Shown here: one piece after another, positions 11,751 to 23,032 of the stretch
Position numbering within the stretch: the first letter of the stretch is position 1
How the letters are laid out: each line of letters opens with the position of its first letter
NCBI GenBank assembly: GCA_022495005.1
Contig: JAGYXB010000659.1
Coordinates: 1,054,001-1,118,000 of the forward strand
Origin: Rhyacophila brunnea
Lineage: Eukaryota > Arthropoda > Insecta > Trichoptera > Rhyacophilidae
Reading direction: 5' to 3'
DNA: 64,000 bases
Made by a program: the position numbers and the translations under genes
Notes under the pieces: generated by a model
Told to the model about the DNA's origin: nothing
The model's input: the letters and a program-made list of their open reading frames with translations, nothing else
The model's database searches: none

Positions 11751-11879
11751 ATATTTAAGCTTCCAGATTAGTAAACTTTTCAATGAAAAATCATATACAT
11801 AGTTAAAATCAGATTATTAAATTAAACATACTTGATAATAAGATTTTATTCTGAAGAGACAATCGACAGGTTGCATGAG

Positions 11880-12553
11880 AACTCGTCTCAAGTTGGTTAA
11901 AAAATCAACGCAAAGAAAACAAACGTTTTATGCAGCACCTGTCCTGATCCAGATTTTCCTCTGATTAGCGACGGGCAAAACATCGAGAGTGTCGATAGCT
12001 TCAAATGCCTGGGGGTACACATCACAGGAGATGGCATTTTGCAGAGAGAGCTCGCTATCAGAATGGGAATGACTGGAGCACCATTCAACTCGATGCGAAG
12101 TGTCTGGGACTCACGATTGTACTCGGTCAAAACCAAATGCCGCCTATTCGACGCTTGCGTTCTGACGGTGCTGTTTTACGGTAGCGAATCATGGCACCTT
12201 ACCTAGACTCAGAGCAACCGTATACTGAGCTCCGAAAACAAATGTTTTCAACGGATACTGGGTGTGAGGTGGTATGACGTTCACCAAACAGCGTCTCATT
12301 ACGCTGTGAGTGAAGAGGTGACCTTGGACCTGGCTCGGCCACGTGCTGCGGATGCCAGAAGAGAACGTCAATCTGGCTTGCCTGTTCTTCAAGCCGACTG
12401 GATTCCGGCGTTCTGAAAAGCCGCTAAATACTATCTATAGAGTGTATACGGCGGAGCTACTGGGTGCTGGTTTGACCTGGAACGAAGCAAGAAGACTGGC
12501 GAGCGACAGGGATTGTTGGAGGCGCCTGGTGGTGTCCATATGCTCCAACTAAG
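11880..12553 (+). pseudogene. LINE ORF2 C-terminal part (WLGHVLRMP type)
   Basis: Translation in shifting frames gives VDSFKCLGVHITGDG, then KCRLFDACVLTVLFYGSESW, then TWLGHVLRMPEENVN and GLTWNEARRLASDRDCWRRL. The stop is in TCCAACTAA at about 12551. The series FKCLGxxI, LFYGSExW, WLGHVxRMP, then WxxARxLAxDRxxWR is the conserved region after the catalytic domain in RTE/CR1-like non-LTR retrotransposons. It carries at least one in-frame stop (after SWHLT) and frameshifts. The fragment at 46873-47143 belongs to the same family. The catalytic YxDD region is absent. Confidence 0.8.
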
Positions 12554-13137
12554 GGGCGGATAGTGTAAAAGTGTAAAGGCAATGCATGAATAATTATGGC
12601 ATTATCATTAATTATGGAATCACTGTTGAATAATTTACTGTCCAAATTTCGACACCATTTTAAAATGAGGTTAACAAACACATCGCATTATTTGATATTA
12701 TCTACAAAATGAGAAATGCTGTCCATTTTACCTTAGGAATGTCTTTGTATAAATAAATCAGGTAAATAACTACTATCAATTTCAATAAATTATCTTTACT
12801 ACCGATGCAGGCAAACGCCTATTGCGATGCATCAGTGAATAGAATGTGTGTTAATAAAAACTCAGAAATATGAAATATAATAACATATTCTAATACTGTC
12901 CCACTGGCTTGTTTAAATTTCTACACTTGCATTCTTTGCAAGAGAAAAGACTCACTTACTAAAAATATTTGCCGTTTTGAGACATTGGCTGGACGCACGC
13001 AACAACATAATGACTAGCTGTAGGCGAATACATATTCAGATATTGTAAATGCAAGATTCGTAGCTTTTTCAATATGTTATAACACTTATTATAGGAGACA
13101 TCTAGTAAATAAGTCGTTTATTTAATCGTATATAAAT
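12554..13137. other. no recognisable gene
   Basis: About 580 bases of AT-rich sequence after the LINE stop codon. The nearest part may be LINE 3' UTR, but I see no matching second copy here. Confidence 0.35.
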
Positions 13138-14425
13138 TAATGCGCAGCATTCTTGAATATGGGTCGATTATCTGGTGTCCTTATGAGTAGGGATTGCAAT
13201 ACCGAATGAAATGAAATAATGTCAAAACCGGTTTTTCGGTATTTCTTATTGAATACCGGCATTAATACCGGTATTTCTTAAAAATTAAAAAAAAACATAA
13301 GTAGGTGCTTTTCAATAAAATATAGCTATTAAAATCATTTAAAAATATTATTTTATAGCAAAAACTTACATACCAACATTTATTATATTGACATTTAAAA
13401 ATATATATTGATCATAATTGTAGAACTAGTGATTTTTTACAAATAATTTGAATATATTGATAATTTCAACAAAAGCCCTCAAAAGCCCGCAAATAGATCC
13501 GGCTGCAGGAAAAGCTTCTTAAATTCAACGCTTGTACAGTCATCAATAATTATAGAATAATAGAACATTTTTGTCACGGATGTTTTCTATTTCGAAATAA
13601 TATTATGATAATTCATCGCGACAATTACTTATATAAATATATTTGATGAAATTTGTTTTTTTTTTCTTTCACCTCTGTTAGATTCACTCAATATATTTGC
13701 ATTTTAGCAGCACATAACATATAATTCATTTTCAAAAACGTAAAGGAGTGTGCTCCGGTATTTTGGATTTTTAAAACTGGTATTTCGGTATTGTTAAATA
13801 AATACTGTAATAACGGTTTTGAAATACCGGTATTGCAATCCCTACTTATGAGGTTTCCTTTAAGCTTATTTTGGAACGCGCCCAGAAGAAATTTCTTCGA
13901 TGTCTTTATTTTAAGACATCTAACTATTTTTCTTTCGATAATTCGTCAAATGATTATTTTCCGTCCTTTCTACAAGGAATGCTTATTTTTGACTCTGTTG
14001 AATCTCGTAGGTCACTCCTGCCCTTGAGACATTGTTGCCTGTTATCGCGAGGGATGGTGTCAATCCTGGTGTCCTAAAGAATTTGAATTTACATGCGCCT
14101 ATTAATTATCTACGTGGTTGCAGCCGTGATCTATACTAGGTCGAAACCATTTCCTCGTGTCAAGCCTATCAGGCACCATTATCGAAGGGCTCAATACTAA
14201 ATAAGTCAATGCGTTCCTCAAAGACATGGACATTTTCAGTAACGTACTATATATTTTGTTTTCAAAATTTTATTATTCTGTTTTTATTATTTTGTATATA
14301 TTTTCTTCTTCTCTCTTGTGAGTATAATAAAATATTTTATGGTGTAAATTTCATCTTATGAACGTCTTGATTTTAGATTTTTTATGTCCACAATATTTTG
14401 TTTTCTTAAATAAATAAATAAATAT
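13138..14425 (+). pseudogene. LINE family J: ORF2 C-terminus and 3' UTR, split by a hAT MITE
   Basis: Before the insertion the frame reads RSILEYGSIIWCPYE. After it (from 13853) it continues VSFKLILERAQKKFLRCLYF and further to about 14070. SxLEYGxxIWxP, then LERxQKKFLR, is the diagnostic region downstream of the reverse transcriptase in Jockey/CR1-like LINEs. It degenerates after CLLSRGMV. The 3' UTR, with GAACGTCTTGATTTTAGA and TGTCCACAATATTTTG, ends in a (AAAT)n tail near 14405-14425. Homologous 3' ends lie at 10640, 23033, 26550, 35155, 39885 and 52495. Confidence 0.8.
13188..13844. mobile_element. hAT MITE, TAGGGATTGCAATACCG family (657 bp)
   Basis: Perfect 17-bp termini TAGGGATTGCAATACCG / CGGTATTGCAATCCCTA, with further ACCGG-rich subterminal repeats. 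Perfect 8-bp duplications CTTATGAG at 13180-13187 and 13845-13852. It interrupts a LINE reading frame that rejoins in frame when the element and one duplication are removed. No transposase coding sequence. Confidence 0.92.
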
Positions 14426-14551
14426 AATATTAAACATTCATAATTATAAAACATCTCATGGCTACCTACCTTAATTTGATAACCAACGTTATTAATGCAA
14501 TTTGATAAGCATTTCAAGTAAGAATACTAGTTAAATTCGTCGTAATTAAGT

Positions 14552-14655
14552 AGGATGCGCGTAGCATAATTGGAAAAGCGCACTGACGCAAATCCAGCGG
14601 TTACAGTCATGTTCATGTCCCGTCGAGAGTCGTATTAAAAAAAAAAAAAAAGATT
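14552..14655 (+). mobile_element. tRNA-like SINE head (family C-like) with poly-A
   Basis: The string CGTAGCATAATTGGAAAAGCGC resembles a tRNA D-arm/A-box and GTTCATGTCCC a worn B-box about 45 bases later. An A15 run follows. It resembles the tRNA-like head at 43700-43790. Not a functional tRNA: the acceptor arms do not pair convincingly. Confidence 0.45.
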
Positions 14656-15597
14656 CTAGTTATGTATGTTTTTTTTTTCCAGATGCCTTTATGGATACTT
14701 CGCATTTACTATCAAGGTTTTTTTCAGGACTTTGGCACGCAAACTACTCTACGTGATGATAGTCGAATGAAAATTGTGCCGGCTGAGAAATATGCCTTAT
14801 TGAAAACTATTCTTCTACCCTCATCGGGTATTGCTAATTTGAATTCGGCCAGGGCCTTTGAAACCGCCTTGCAAAAACCATCGAAAATACTTTGTAGCGC
14901 AAGGCGGTGGTGATTCTGATGAATATTTTGTCGTATTAATTGGGAACTGTGAACTGCGATTTATAGCCGAGTTTTTCCCATGGTAAAAGAAATGTTGCAT
15001 ATGACTGATATTCTGAGCATATACTTATCCTATCTTATATGACTGCAGTCACTGGATCTGAAAGGCATGAATCATCATTACATGTCATCATTTATTATTT
15101 TGATTCTTTTTACATATTATATCAATACAGAAATTAAAAACGTATGTAAAAAAATTTTATGTTTATATCCCCTGCAAAATGTGATCATTATCAATATGCA
15201 AAAGTTGAAAGTGAAATATGGCCGAAGCGCCGTCTAACATCTGTAATGAGAACACCTCTCAAAGATGCATCTACCATCTACCATTATTAACATTAATAAT
15301 AACAGAACGAAACAAAACAATGAACGGCGGACCGACATCTTGCGAAATCTATCCGCTTAAATTAATATGCAAAAAGGCGCCAAGTGTTTGTATTGCCTAT
15401 CCTATGGGTATTTCTTTTTGCATTTCAATTAAACTATACATGTTTTTTTTTTGCTTGTTTACCTGTTATACGATAAGCTGCATTAAGATTGATTACTTTT
15501 TTTACCTCAATTATTAAAGTATTTTATGTAGATCTAACTAGCCACACTAATAGACGCATGGTACATAGCACAACCGCTAATCTTCTCCATAGTATAC
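14656..15597. other. no recognisable gene
   Basis: Holds an 83-codon frame at 14662-14913 and a 99-codon frame at 15218-15517. Neither looks like a known protein, and the second ends in an AT-driven Phe/Tyr-rich stretch, so I do not call them genes. Confidence 0.4.
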
Positions 15598-15720
15598 CTT
15601 AACGGCAGTGTTTCCCAAAGTGTGGTACGCATACCTCCTGGGGTACGGGAAGAGTTTGGTGGGGGTACGCGCTGCACCGGGCTTTGGCTGCGCCCTAACA
15701 AGCATTAATACGAAATTAAT

Positions 15721-16412
15721 ACAACATCCATACCAGAAGGTTTATCGCATGCGGAAAAAGAACAATTCTTGGAATTAGCTTCAGATGGATTCTTGAAAAA
15801 TAAATATAAGGTGTGTACTTTAACATCATTCTGGTTGCAAATGCAACATGTGTATCCAGTTTTAACAGAGAAAGTCTTGAAATACATCTTGCCTTTTCCA
15901 ACTTCATATGTATGTGAAGTTGCTTTTTCAGCATTAAATTTATAGACATTAACGGCTCACATTCTCAGCGTAGATCAAAATGGAGCTTTTATGGAATTTT
16001 CAGAGCATAGCCCTGGACATTCCTTAAACGTTGTAGATAATCTATTTATAGAATTTTGAAGCCTTATTATCCTTTATATTTATTAAATATTTGATTACTG
16101 CATAAAGTATTTTTATTACATAAAATAGTACTCTTTTAAACCTCTCGCTCTAATGTTTTAGAATATAGTCATATTTCAGTATGTCCACGTGAAGTGGTGT
16201 TAAGATTTTTTTAATTTATTATTTTTTTATGTCCAGGGTTATGCTCTGAAAATACCATAAAAGCTCAATTTTGACCTACGCTGAGCATGTGGGCCCTTAA
16301 GTAAAAAAAAAGGAACATTCTTTTGGATGTGGAACCGCATCTCAAATTAATATTAAGTGAACCAAATTATAATGATCTGTCGCAACATAAACAATTTCAT
16401 TATTCTCATTGA
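15721..16412 (+). pseudogene. hAT transposase C-terminus (dimerisation domain), interrupted
   Basis: The first part reads IPEGLSHAEKEQFLELASDG through PFPTSYVCEVAFSALNL to a TAG at 15943. After the nested element the same protein resumes as RNILLDVEPHLKLILSEPNY and closes at a stop (16410-16412) after KQFHYSH. The motifs LLPF-TTYLCExGFSAL and K-RNxLxVExxLRLxLSxxxP mark the C-terminal dimerisation region of hAT transposases. Defects are the TAG codon, the 344-bp insertion and a one-base slip in an A9 run after the insertion. Confidence 0.85.
15953..16296. mobile_element. TTAA-flanked MITE (piggyBac-like insertion), 344 bp
   Basis: Inverted ends CGGCTCACATTCTCAGCG / CGCTGAGCATGTGGGCCC extend inward for about 65 bp (GCTTTTATGG, TCAGAGCATA and GTCCAGG blocks). 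TTAA flanks both sides (15949-15952, 16297-16300), the target preference of piggyBac elements. It splits the hAT transposase. Confidence 0.82.
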
Positions 16413-16639
16413 TTATAATGAATGTTATTTATAATATAACTTTTATTTATATTTTATTATGAATGAATTTTATTTTTCGTTTATTATTATTTTGTTTATG
16501 TATTGAAAAAGGAAAAAAATATATTTTGATTATTATTAAAGTACTTATATGCAATTTTTTTGACGAGGGGTACTCAGTGTTACGAAAATTATAGAAGGGG
16601 TACACAGATGTCGAAAGTTTGGGAAACACTGCTTTACGG

Positions 16640-17187
16640 TGTGTAACGCAAGAGACCAGTGGCGAAAAGTAACTATTGGATATGGTATCCATATGTATGT
16701 ACTTGTCATTGAAGTTAATAGCCCCGCCAAGCCACACCCGGTCTTATTCGGCGTATCACGGGGCCCCAATTTTTTATGTGAACAATCATTTTTTTATGAC
16801 TGGGAATGTCTCAGGAGCAGTTACCCAAGACTGAGGTCGCCACGCTCTCAAGTGAGCTTTGACTGAGTTTACTGATTTTACTATAATGTAAAGTGCCGGG
16901 GGAAAAAAAGACACAGAGAATTAACAGAAAGAAAATAAATTAAACATATATAACAAAAAATGTAGATACTCATAGGGACAGCATAAAAATTGTGAAGAGA
17001 TCTTCACGCCCGCAGTAAGACGCCGCAATTTTTCAAAAAGCAAGATAATTGGCCTTTTTGGCGACCAGGTCGGACGTCCTGATGGGCCCAACAGCTTGGA
17101 CCAGTTTGTGAGGTAAGTACTTGTCAGATAAAGATAAAAAATAATATGACATTACTACCGATAAAAAGGTAGACAATAATGTCCCAA
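16640..17187. other. no recognisable gene
   Basis: A GC-richer stretch at about 16710-16870 gives a 75-codon frame without family resemblance. The 16990-17110 segment is also GC-richer but carries stops in the best frame. Probably old repeat. Confidence 0.35.
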
Positions 17188-17370
17188 GGCGGCTCTCGTG
17201 GTGCAGTGCGTAAAGCGCTTGCCTTCCACCCGAGAGTTCTGGGTTCGATTCCCGGTCAGGACACAATATTTATCTGTTTTTCTCAAAGCCTGGGTGTTTG
17301 TGATTGTTCAAAATTACTAACAGCCACCTTATACGAAAAAGCAAGGACATGGTTATTAATAATTCAAAAA
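17188..17370 (+). mobile_element. SINE family A, copy 2
   Basis: GGCGGCTCTCGTGGTGCAG with the B-box GGTTCGATTCCC, then the family body CTCAAAGCCTGGGTGTTTG and GCAAGGACATGG, ending in A9. The duplication is unclear beyond AATGTC on each side. A hAT MITE lies only a few bases downstream. Confidence 0.85.
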
Positions 17371-17383
17371 AAAATGTCAACGT

Positions 17384-17844
17384 CAATGACGAAGGGTGTA
17401 TGTAAGCTGTTAATATACGACATAAAGTGCACACTAAACTTTGTCAGTCATACGGATTTGTTTTCATTTAACTACGACTACACATTAAAGATAGTGTTGG
17501 TTAGTTATTAAAATTCAATTATAAAAGTGTAAAGCAAGCCATAATAGATATTAGTTGAAAAATATTTTTAGGTAGGGCTTAATGATTTATTAAAACTAAC
17601 CAACAAATTCAACTAAATCAAATAAGTATGATTGAAAATGTGTGCATAATTTTTGGCGGATAGCCCATAGCATTCATAAACTATTATGGTTTTGTTTGGG
17701 CAGGGTTTAATTGAATTTTGATAACTAATCAGTACCTTCTGAAATTTTTATTCTTAGTTCAATGAAAACAAATAAGTAGGTATAACTGATAAAGCTTAGT
17801 GTATTTATGTCGGATCTATAGCCTACCTCCACTCTTCATCACTG
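17384..17844. mobile_element. hAT MITE, CAGTGGCGAAGGG family, copy 3 (461 bp)
   Basis: Starts CAATGACGAAGGGTG and ends CACTCTTCATCACTG. Perfect 8-bp duplication GTCAACGT at 17376-17383 and 17845-17852. More diverged than the copy at 6451. Confidence 0.88.
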
Positions 17845-17852
17845 GTCAACGT

Positions 17853-19146
17853 ATAATGGTAGAATTAATGAAATCTATTATTAATAAAAATTAAATTTCA
17901 ATAAAAAATATATATAATTTTATTATATATGATTCAACGACATAGAAAAAACTTACTAGAAATGATCTCATTTTTAATTACTAGCTTGACGACTGACAAT
18001 GAAAGGTCTTCAACTCTAGTGCAATTTGCCGATCTGTTACGATAATTTTCCGGTGGATGTCCTGATATTCTGTATAAAAAATATGATATCTTTACGTGTG
18101 GAGTATTACAGCCCTTGAATGCAAGAGTAATGGTATTAAGAAGAATTACCCTGACTCACTAGAGTCACCTATCAATGGTTTTAATATCTGCGCTGTTTAG
18201 GGGTGAATAGCGAAGATTCATCCAGAGTAACATAACTATTTCACTCAGTGCTAAAAAATATATTTACGAAAATGAATTAAGAGTGCATCTATGGGAAAAG
18301 TGAGGAGTTGAATTTGCAACCATCCACGAGGCTGTCACCACAACTTTTCGCGTATATTATCATCGTAAGTATACGAATTATAAAAGAAACTGCATCTCTC
18401 ATATTATCCACACGAAACCGGAACGTGCGCGCAGTGCCATTAAAGTAGCAAGTTACGGAAGTCAGGATTGGGTACCACGACCACTTTCGAAGTTGGTATC
18501 ATGACTTTTTTTGTATAATATCGTGCCAGGTAGACGAATTACAAAAGAAACTGCATACTTCATATTATGTATACGTAGGTTACTATCTAATTACCAGATG
18601 TATATTCTACGTGTCTAAGAATGGAGAGCAAAACAATACCAACGTTTTATTTATGTCGCGTGTGTTTGTAATAATTATTGTTTATAAAGCAACTTTTTGG
18701 TAATTTCACAAAATAGAATCCGTTTTAAAAAAATCCACATTAATATTAATTATCAGCGTTATGAAGTTTTTGCCTCTCGATTAAATGAGTCATCAATACT
18801 TCCACGAAAGTTTCAATGGGAACTTAATAAATAAATATTTTTAATTCAGTATTTCTAAATCCATTCGAAGAAACCGTTATCTAAAGAATTAATCCACATC
18901 TGTCACGATTTTGTGTTTTAACGATGGCATAACCTTTTATAAAAATGAAATGATGATTTGTTTGGGAAGGAAACTGAATGCAATTAACAGAATTCTTTTA
19001 ATGCAAAGTATTTTTTTTTATAATTATGACTATCATTGGTTCCATAAAAAAATATTTATTTTGTGTACATGTTGAATCCACATTACTGTATATATGGTGT
19101 CGAGGAAAGGGTATGTAAGTCAATAATAAAATTTACTTAGGTACCT
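17853..19146. other. 1.3 kb without a gene; worn direct repeat
   Basis: Two imperfect direct copies near 18358-18410 and 18518-18575 share GACGAATTA/ACGAATTA followed by AAAAGAAACTGCAT and TCATATTAT, about 160 bases apart. No ORF worth calling. Confidence 0.4.
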
Positions 19147-19154
19147 GTGCTAAC

Positions 19155-20413
19155 CAGTGTTGCCAACTATCGTTGACAAAAACATGCCAGACGGAGTACG
19201 AAAACAATATTGGGCAGGAAAAAATGCTATATTTTGTAAAAATAAAATAGCATTTCAATATTTTTCCTTTCGCGTATCGAAAAAAGTGAAAAAATCGAAA
19301 AAATATCTATACGTGTAAAAACCACACATTTTAACAGAAATATGCAACTCACTCACATAACAGTAAAACCATAGCATACCACATCCTTGACCAGATCGAC
19401 GCCAAGAAAAATAGAGGAGGAGATCTATGCCTTCAATGGATGCCATCGCACATGGGTATTGAGGGCAATGAAAGGGCGGATGATCTGGCAAAGGAAGCTG
19501 GCCATTCAGGGGTACCATATCAGTGGATACCAGAAAACCTGGACTGGAATGAATCTATAAAGAAAATGAGCCAAATTATGTGGATAGATTTTCACTATAG
19601 GGCATCATTAGAAAAGGGGAAATGGAGTAAGTCTATTCTACCATTACCACGAGAGGTGCCCTGGCTTGTAGAGTCTCCTTTGACGAGGAATGAGCTTAAG
19701 TTAATACTGAGGCTAAGAACAGGGCACACAATGGGCAAGAGATTTGATGTCCTCATGGGAAGAAGCGAATCGCAACTCTGCGATGAATGTCATGTTTTAG
19801 AGTACATTGTACATATAGCATTACAATGCCCTAAATATGAACTTCACAGAGTACAGCTGCGAATTGCGGATATCTATGAGAATGTCGACGAATTGAAAGG
19901 TGTCCTGGCGATGAGTAAGACGGCAAAATTGTAAAGTTATTTAACAGAATAGGAGTGAGGACCTGATCGACGGATCCCCTTCTAGAAGAGAAAAAGCGAT
20001 ATGACAGCGAGTCGCAGTCAAAGCCTCGGTAAAATCACAAAAAATATTTTTCAAAATTGATAATAAATGCCTATATTGTGCCAAAGGCATCCCAAGTTTC
20101 GTTTCATGTCATTCCAATAATCGTCAAACTGATGTCACATACCTAAGCACACATTAAATTATATGATACCATTAAACTATATATAACTATCAATGCTCCT
20201 ATTGTTTCAACGTGTTAAATTATGTTATTTTATTTCTCTGTTTGTCTGATAGTCAGATATTTGATGTGCATGAAAATAAATAAAATTATATCTAGCGTAT
20301 TTTCAGCACATTTAAAACTGTTGGAGGCAAAAAAATGCTAGTAAAAACACCACAAGCCAGATGCGTTTTTTGCAAGCTAGATCTGGCAAAAAAACGCTAA
20401 ATTTGCAACGCTG
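19155..20413. mobile_element. probable hAT element enclosing a LINE fragment (1259 bp)
   Basis: Starts CAGTGTTGCCAAC and ends TTTGCAACGCTG. Flanks GTGCTAAC (19147-19154) and GTACCAAC (20414-20421) match at 6 of 8. Subterminal blocks with GCCAGA and AAAAATGCTA / TGCTAGTAAAAA are inverted. The interior carries a LINE RNase H piece. The end sequence resembles the small element at 33913. Confidence 0.55.
19335..19934 (+). pseudogene. LINE RNase H domain and C-terminus fragment
   Basis: Open for 199 codons after a stop at 19332-19334, with no start of its own. It reads IAYHILDQIDAKKNRGGDLC, then LQWMPSHMGIEGNERADDLA, then RLRTGHTMG and CDECHVLEYIVHIALQCPKY. W-PSHxGIxGNExADxLAKxA is the last RNase H motif of LINEs that carry this domain (R1/I-like and relatives). 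The CDECxxxE-xxHxxxxC string is the usual downstream zinc knuckle. The frame is clean, so this is a relatively young 5'-truncated piece or the last part of a longer degraded ORF. The protein ends with its own TAA. Confidence 0.8.
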
Positions 20414-20421
20414 GTACCAAC

Positions 20422-20924
20422 CACCGTTGATTAAATTTATGAATGAAGATGAAATGACTGTAAACTTTTATTTTCCTACACACATTTTTTTAAAAATGTG
20501 GCTGACCACCGCCATCTTTAGATTAATAAAGCCTGAGCATAACTTTTTGCACAAGCAACGAATGGTCCACTTTTCAGCTGTCAAAATCAGATCCCAGATT
20601 GCTTGACACATAGATTCGCCCTTTCTCTTTTCAAATTGAATTATAAAAAATTCTCAAATCAAATAGATTAACCATCAGTGTTATTAATAAATAATATACA
20701 TTCCTGTTATTCATCAGCTGTTAAAGTCAGACTAGTCCTTCACACAAAAACCGGTGGTAATATCGATTTCTAAAAAATATGTAGCATTGATCTATGCATT
20801 ACATTTGTGGAAGGTGTGTTAATGCTAGTGTATTATTTATCATGTAACTTATCCATTCAAATCAAACATTCCCTGTGTGAACACGACAGACACGTCAGTA
20901 TGAGCACTCTATAGAACAAAAGTA
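20422..20924. other. no recognisable gene
   Basis: Two similar strings, TTTTCAGCTGTCAAAATCAGA (near 20572) and CATCAGCTGTTAAAGTCAGA (near 20713), hint at an old duplication. Nothing else identified. Confidence 0.35.
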
Positions 20925-20991
20925 CTGTATAAAAAATGTGGCGACATTTTGGAACTGCCTAGAGGCGGCATTTTGTCTAGGGACGTAACTG
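20925..20991. mobile_element. hAT GACGTCCC family, 3' end fragment (copy 2)
   Basis: GCGGCATTTTGTCTAGGGAC then GTAACTG matches the right end of the element at 1611-2310. The preceding ACTGTATAAAAAATGTGGCG also matches in inverted form the start of 50345-50917. The other terminus is missing. Confidence 0.6.
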
Positions 20992-21560
20992 GGTGGAAGT
21001 AACCAGGAGAGGCCTTCCCTTCATCCAGCATTGGATCGACCCCTTCTGATTATGACAATTATTATAATAGATACGTAATAATTATTATGTCAAATGGTTA
21101 CCTGCTCTTTATTGTACAACCAAACATTATTTTTTAAATTATGTACCTATCATAGATAGTTTTTTTTGTTTTGTCTTAGATTGGTATTTTAGATAAAATA
21201 CGTGAGATTATAATGCATTTGAGAAATAGAAAAACATCCGTAATATCCGATAGTAATCAGAAATTCTCAACATTTTTTCTGTGCTAAGCCATGTACAAAA
21301 ATAATTTAAAAATACTAGAGCACGTTATTTTTAATTTTATATAAAACAACTTGGCCTTTTTTACCCAGTCACAGATTTTAATTCCATTTCAATTCCAACA
21401 ATTAATCTATGATTCAAATGTTTTTGCTTATAAACGTACCTATATTAAGTATATTTAAGTAAATTATATTAAGTCTACGAATGATATTATTAACACAGTA
21501 AGTAAGTATATGCATGCATGTGTTTTTTTAGGTCTCATCTTATTTATGCTTGTTAATATT
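20992..21560. other. no recognisable gene
   Basis: About 570 bases, AT-rich, no supported ORF or element ends. Confidence 0.4.
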
Positions 21561-21561
21561 A

Positions 21562-21712
21562 TTCGATCCTAATAAGATCATATGTGCCTCCACAGAGTAG
21601 AGGTTTGTATTAACATATAAGTATTGTTTTTACGAGAAATGGATGTCAGCTACTTGCTCAATCTATTAAGTCCATACTCTGACTCATACACAAATTGAAA
21701 ATATGTTATATG
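21562..21712 (-). mobile_element. SINE family B tail, minus strand
   Basis: GATCCTAATAAGATCATATG, ACGAGAAATGGATGTCAGC and TTGCTCAATCTATTAAGTCC match the copies at 24737 and 45282. Here the tRNA-like head is missing, replaced by an (AT)n-like tract. Confidence 0.65.
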
Positions 21713-23030
21713 ATATATATATGATAATGATAATATTAGATATGATAATATTTTATCTACCATGGATTTTGCATATCCATTACTTAAGGCTATTTGTTTG
21801 ATGGTATGTACTTAGATAGTAAGTTTAATTGATTAATAATGTCAAGAAATAACCAAAGCACCCGAACACTGTATTTTCGATAAATTTTGTAAATTTTGAT
21901 ATCCATTAAAAACCCACTTAAGGTTTTCAAAGTATTAATAATATTACAATTAATAATAAGTATACAAAGTCATAATATTGTTTGAACGAATAAGAAAATG
22001 TATTCTGTCTCTATCTATGCGTATAGTATTTAAGCAAAGACAAACGGCCTATCTGTAGTCTTGATAATGGTGTTACAACCGAAATAGCTATCGACAAACC
22101 TTCTAAAAGACCTGTAGAATTTAATATTAATTATATTTTCATTTCTTTTAAAATGGAATTCTACCAAGTAAATGCTAACTCAATTAATGATATAATAAAT
22201 TTGTGTATATATTATTTATACACAATTAAAGCATTTTATTTATCTTTGAATCAGATGACAAGTTGTAAAATCTTTGATAAACTTGAATTCGCCACCAAAA
22301 CTGTGTATTAATATTGAATATACTGGTCCAATACGGAAATTATAGCTGTCATCTTTCATATTATACAAATTTCAAATACATACAACTATGACTTCTTTTG
22401 TGTTAATCATTTGTTTATAGGTATTAAAAATATATCTTCAGTTTGATTTTATTTATTCTGAAATTGTAATTGTATCGATTAAATTAACAGATAAATCTCT
22501 TAGCTTAGAACCTTTCACAGTAGTTCCAATATTAATGTAATATTTTGAATACTTCACATATTTCACAAAAGAAATGTTATTTTTTCAAAAATGTTGGTAA
22601 CCTCACCTTGCAACTTCGTCTAATAAACGTAAACAATAAAATTGAGATCAGTGCCGGATCAACGAATCAAGAATCGTATCAATTAAAATATTGTAGAATG
22701 TACTTAACCAAATTTGGATGCAGTAATACAATCAAACTCTTGTGTCTCCCTTGCGCAATGACCTTGCGCCATTGGTCACAATCTTTCTAAGATCTAGATC
22801 ATCTTTAATGCTCAGATTTTACTCTCTATTCAGTGGTTGACAACGTTTTACTAATGCCACTTATTAGTGCTTAATGAATATTTTTGCCAATTGATTTAAG
22901 TTTCAGACTATTCCTTTTTCGCCATTAGCTGTATTCTGAGCCAGTTTACAATTGAAGGGTTGATTACAAAAACAACATACATGTCAGAACTGAACAATTT
23001 TACAGGAGAGCAAAAACACGTAAAAGAATA
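21713..23030. other. 1.3 kb without a recognisable gene
   Basis: AT-rich, with ORFs of at most about 80 codons and no recognisable motifs. GATATATATATGATAATGAT near 21712 is simple sequence. Confidence 0.45.
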
Positions 23031-23032
23031 TT

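Larger units (their letters stand above)
15606..16631 (+). mobile_element. degraded hAT transposon (CAGTGTTTCCCAAA family), 1026 bp
   Basis: Termini CAGTGTTTCCCAAAGTGTGG and TCGAAAGTTTGGGAAACACTG are typical of hAT elements related to ZBED5-like transposases. Flanks CTTAACGG (15598-15605) and CTTTACGG (16632-16639) are an 8-bp duplication with one mismatch. Subterminal GGGGTACGC / GGGGTACAC blocks are inverted. Inside are the transposase C-terminus and a younger TTAA-flanked element. Confidence 0.9.

Noticed and set aside
15218..15517. 99-codon ORF as a gene
   Set aside because: No motif, an AT-driven Phe/Tyr-rich end, no splice or promoter context; likely chance.
17179..17511. 110-codon protein
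   Set aside because: The frame runs through SINE A and its tail and is shared with the frame at 33553; the peptide is a translated SINE.
19440..19934. host RNase H gene
   Set aside because: Only the last RNase H motif plus a LINE-type zinc knuckle is present, with no start or promoter; this is a retrotransposon remnant.
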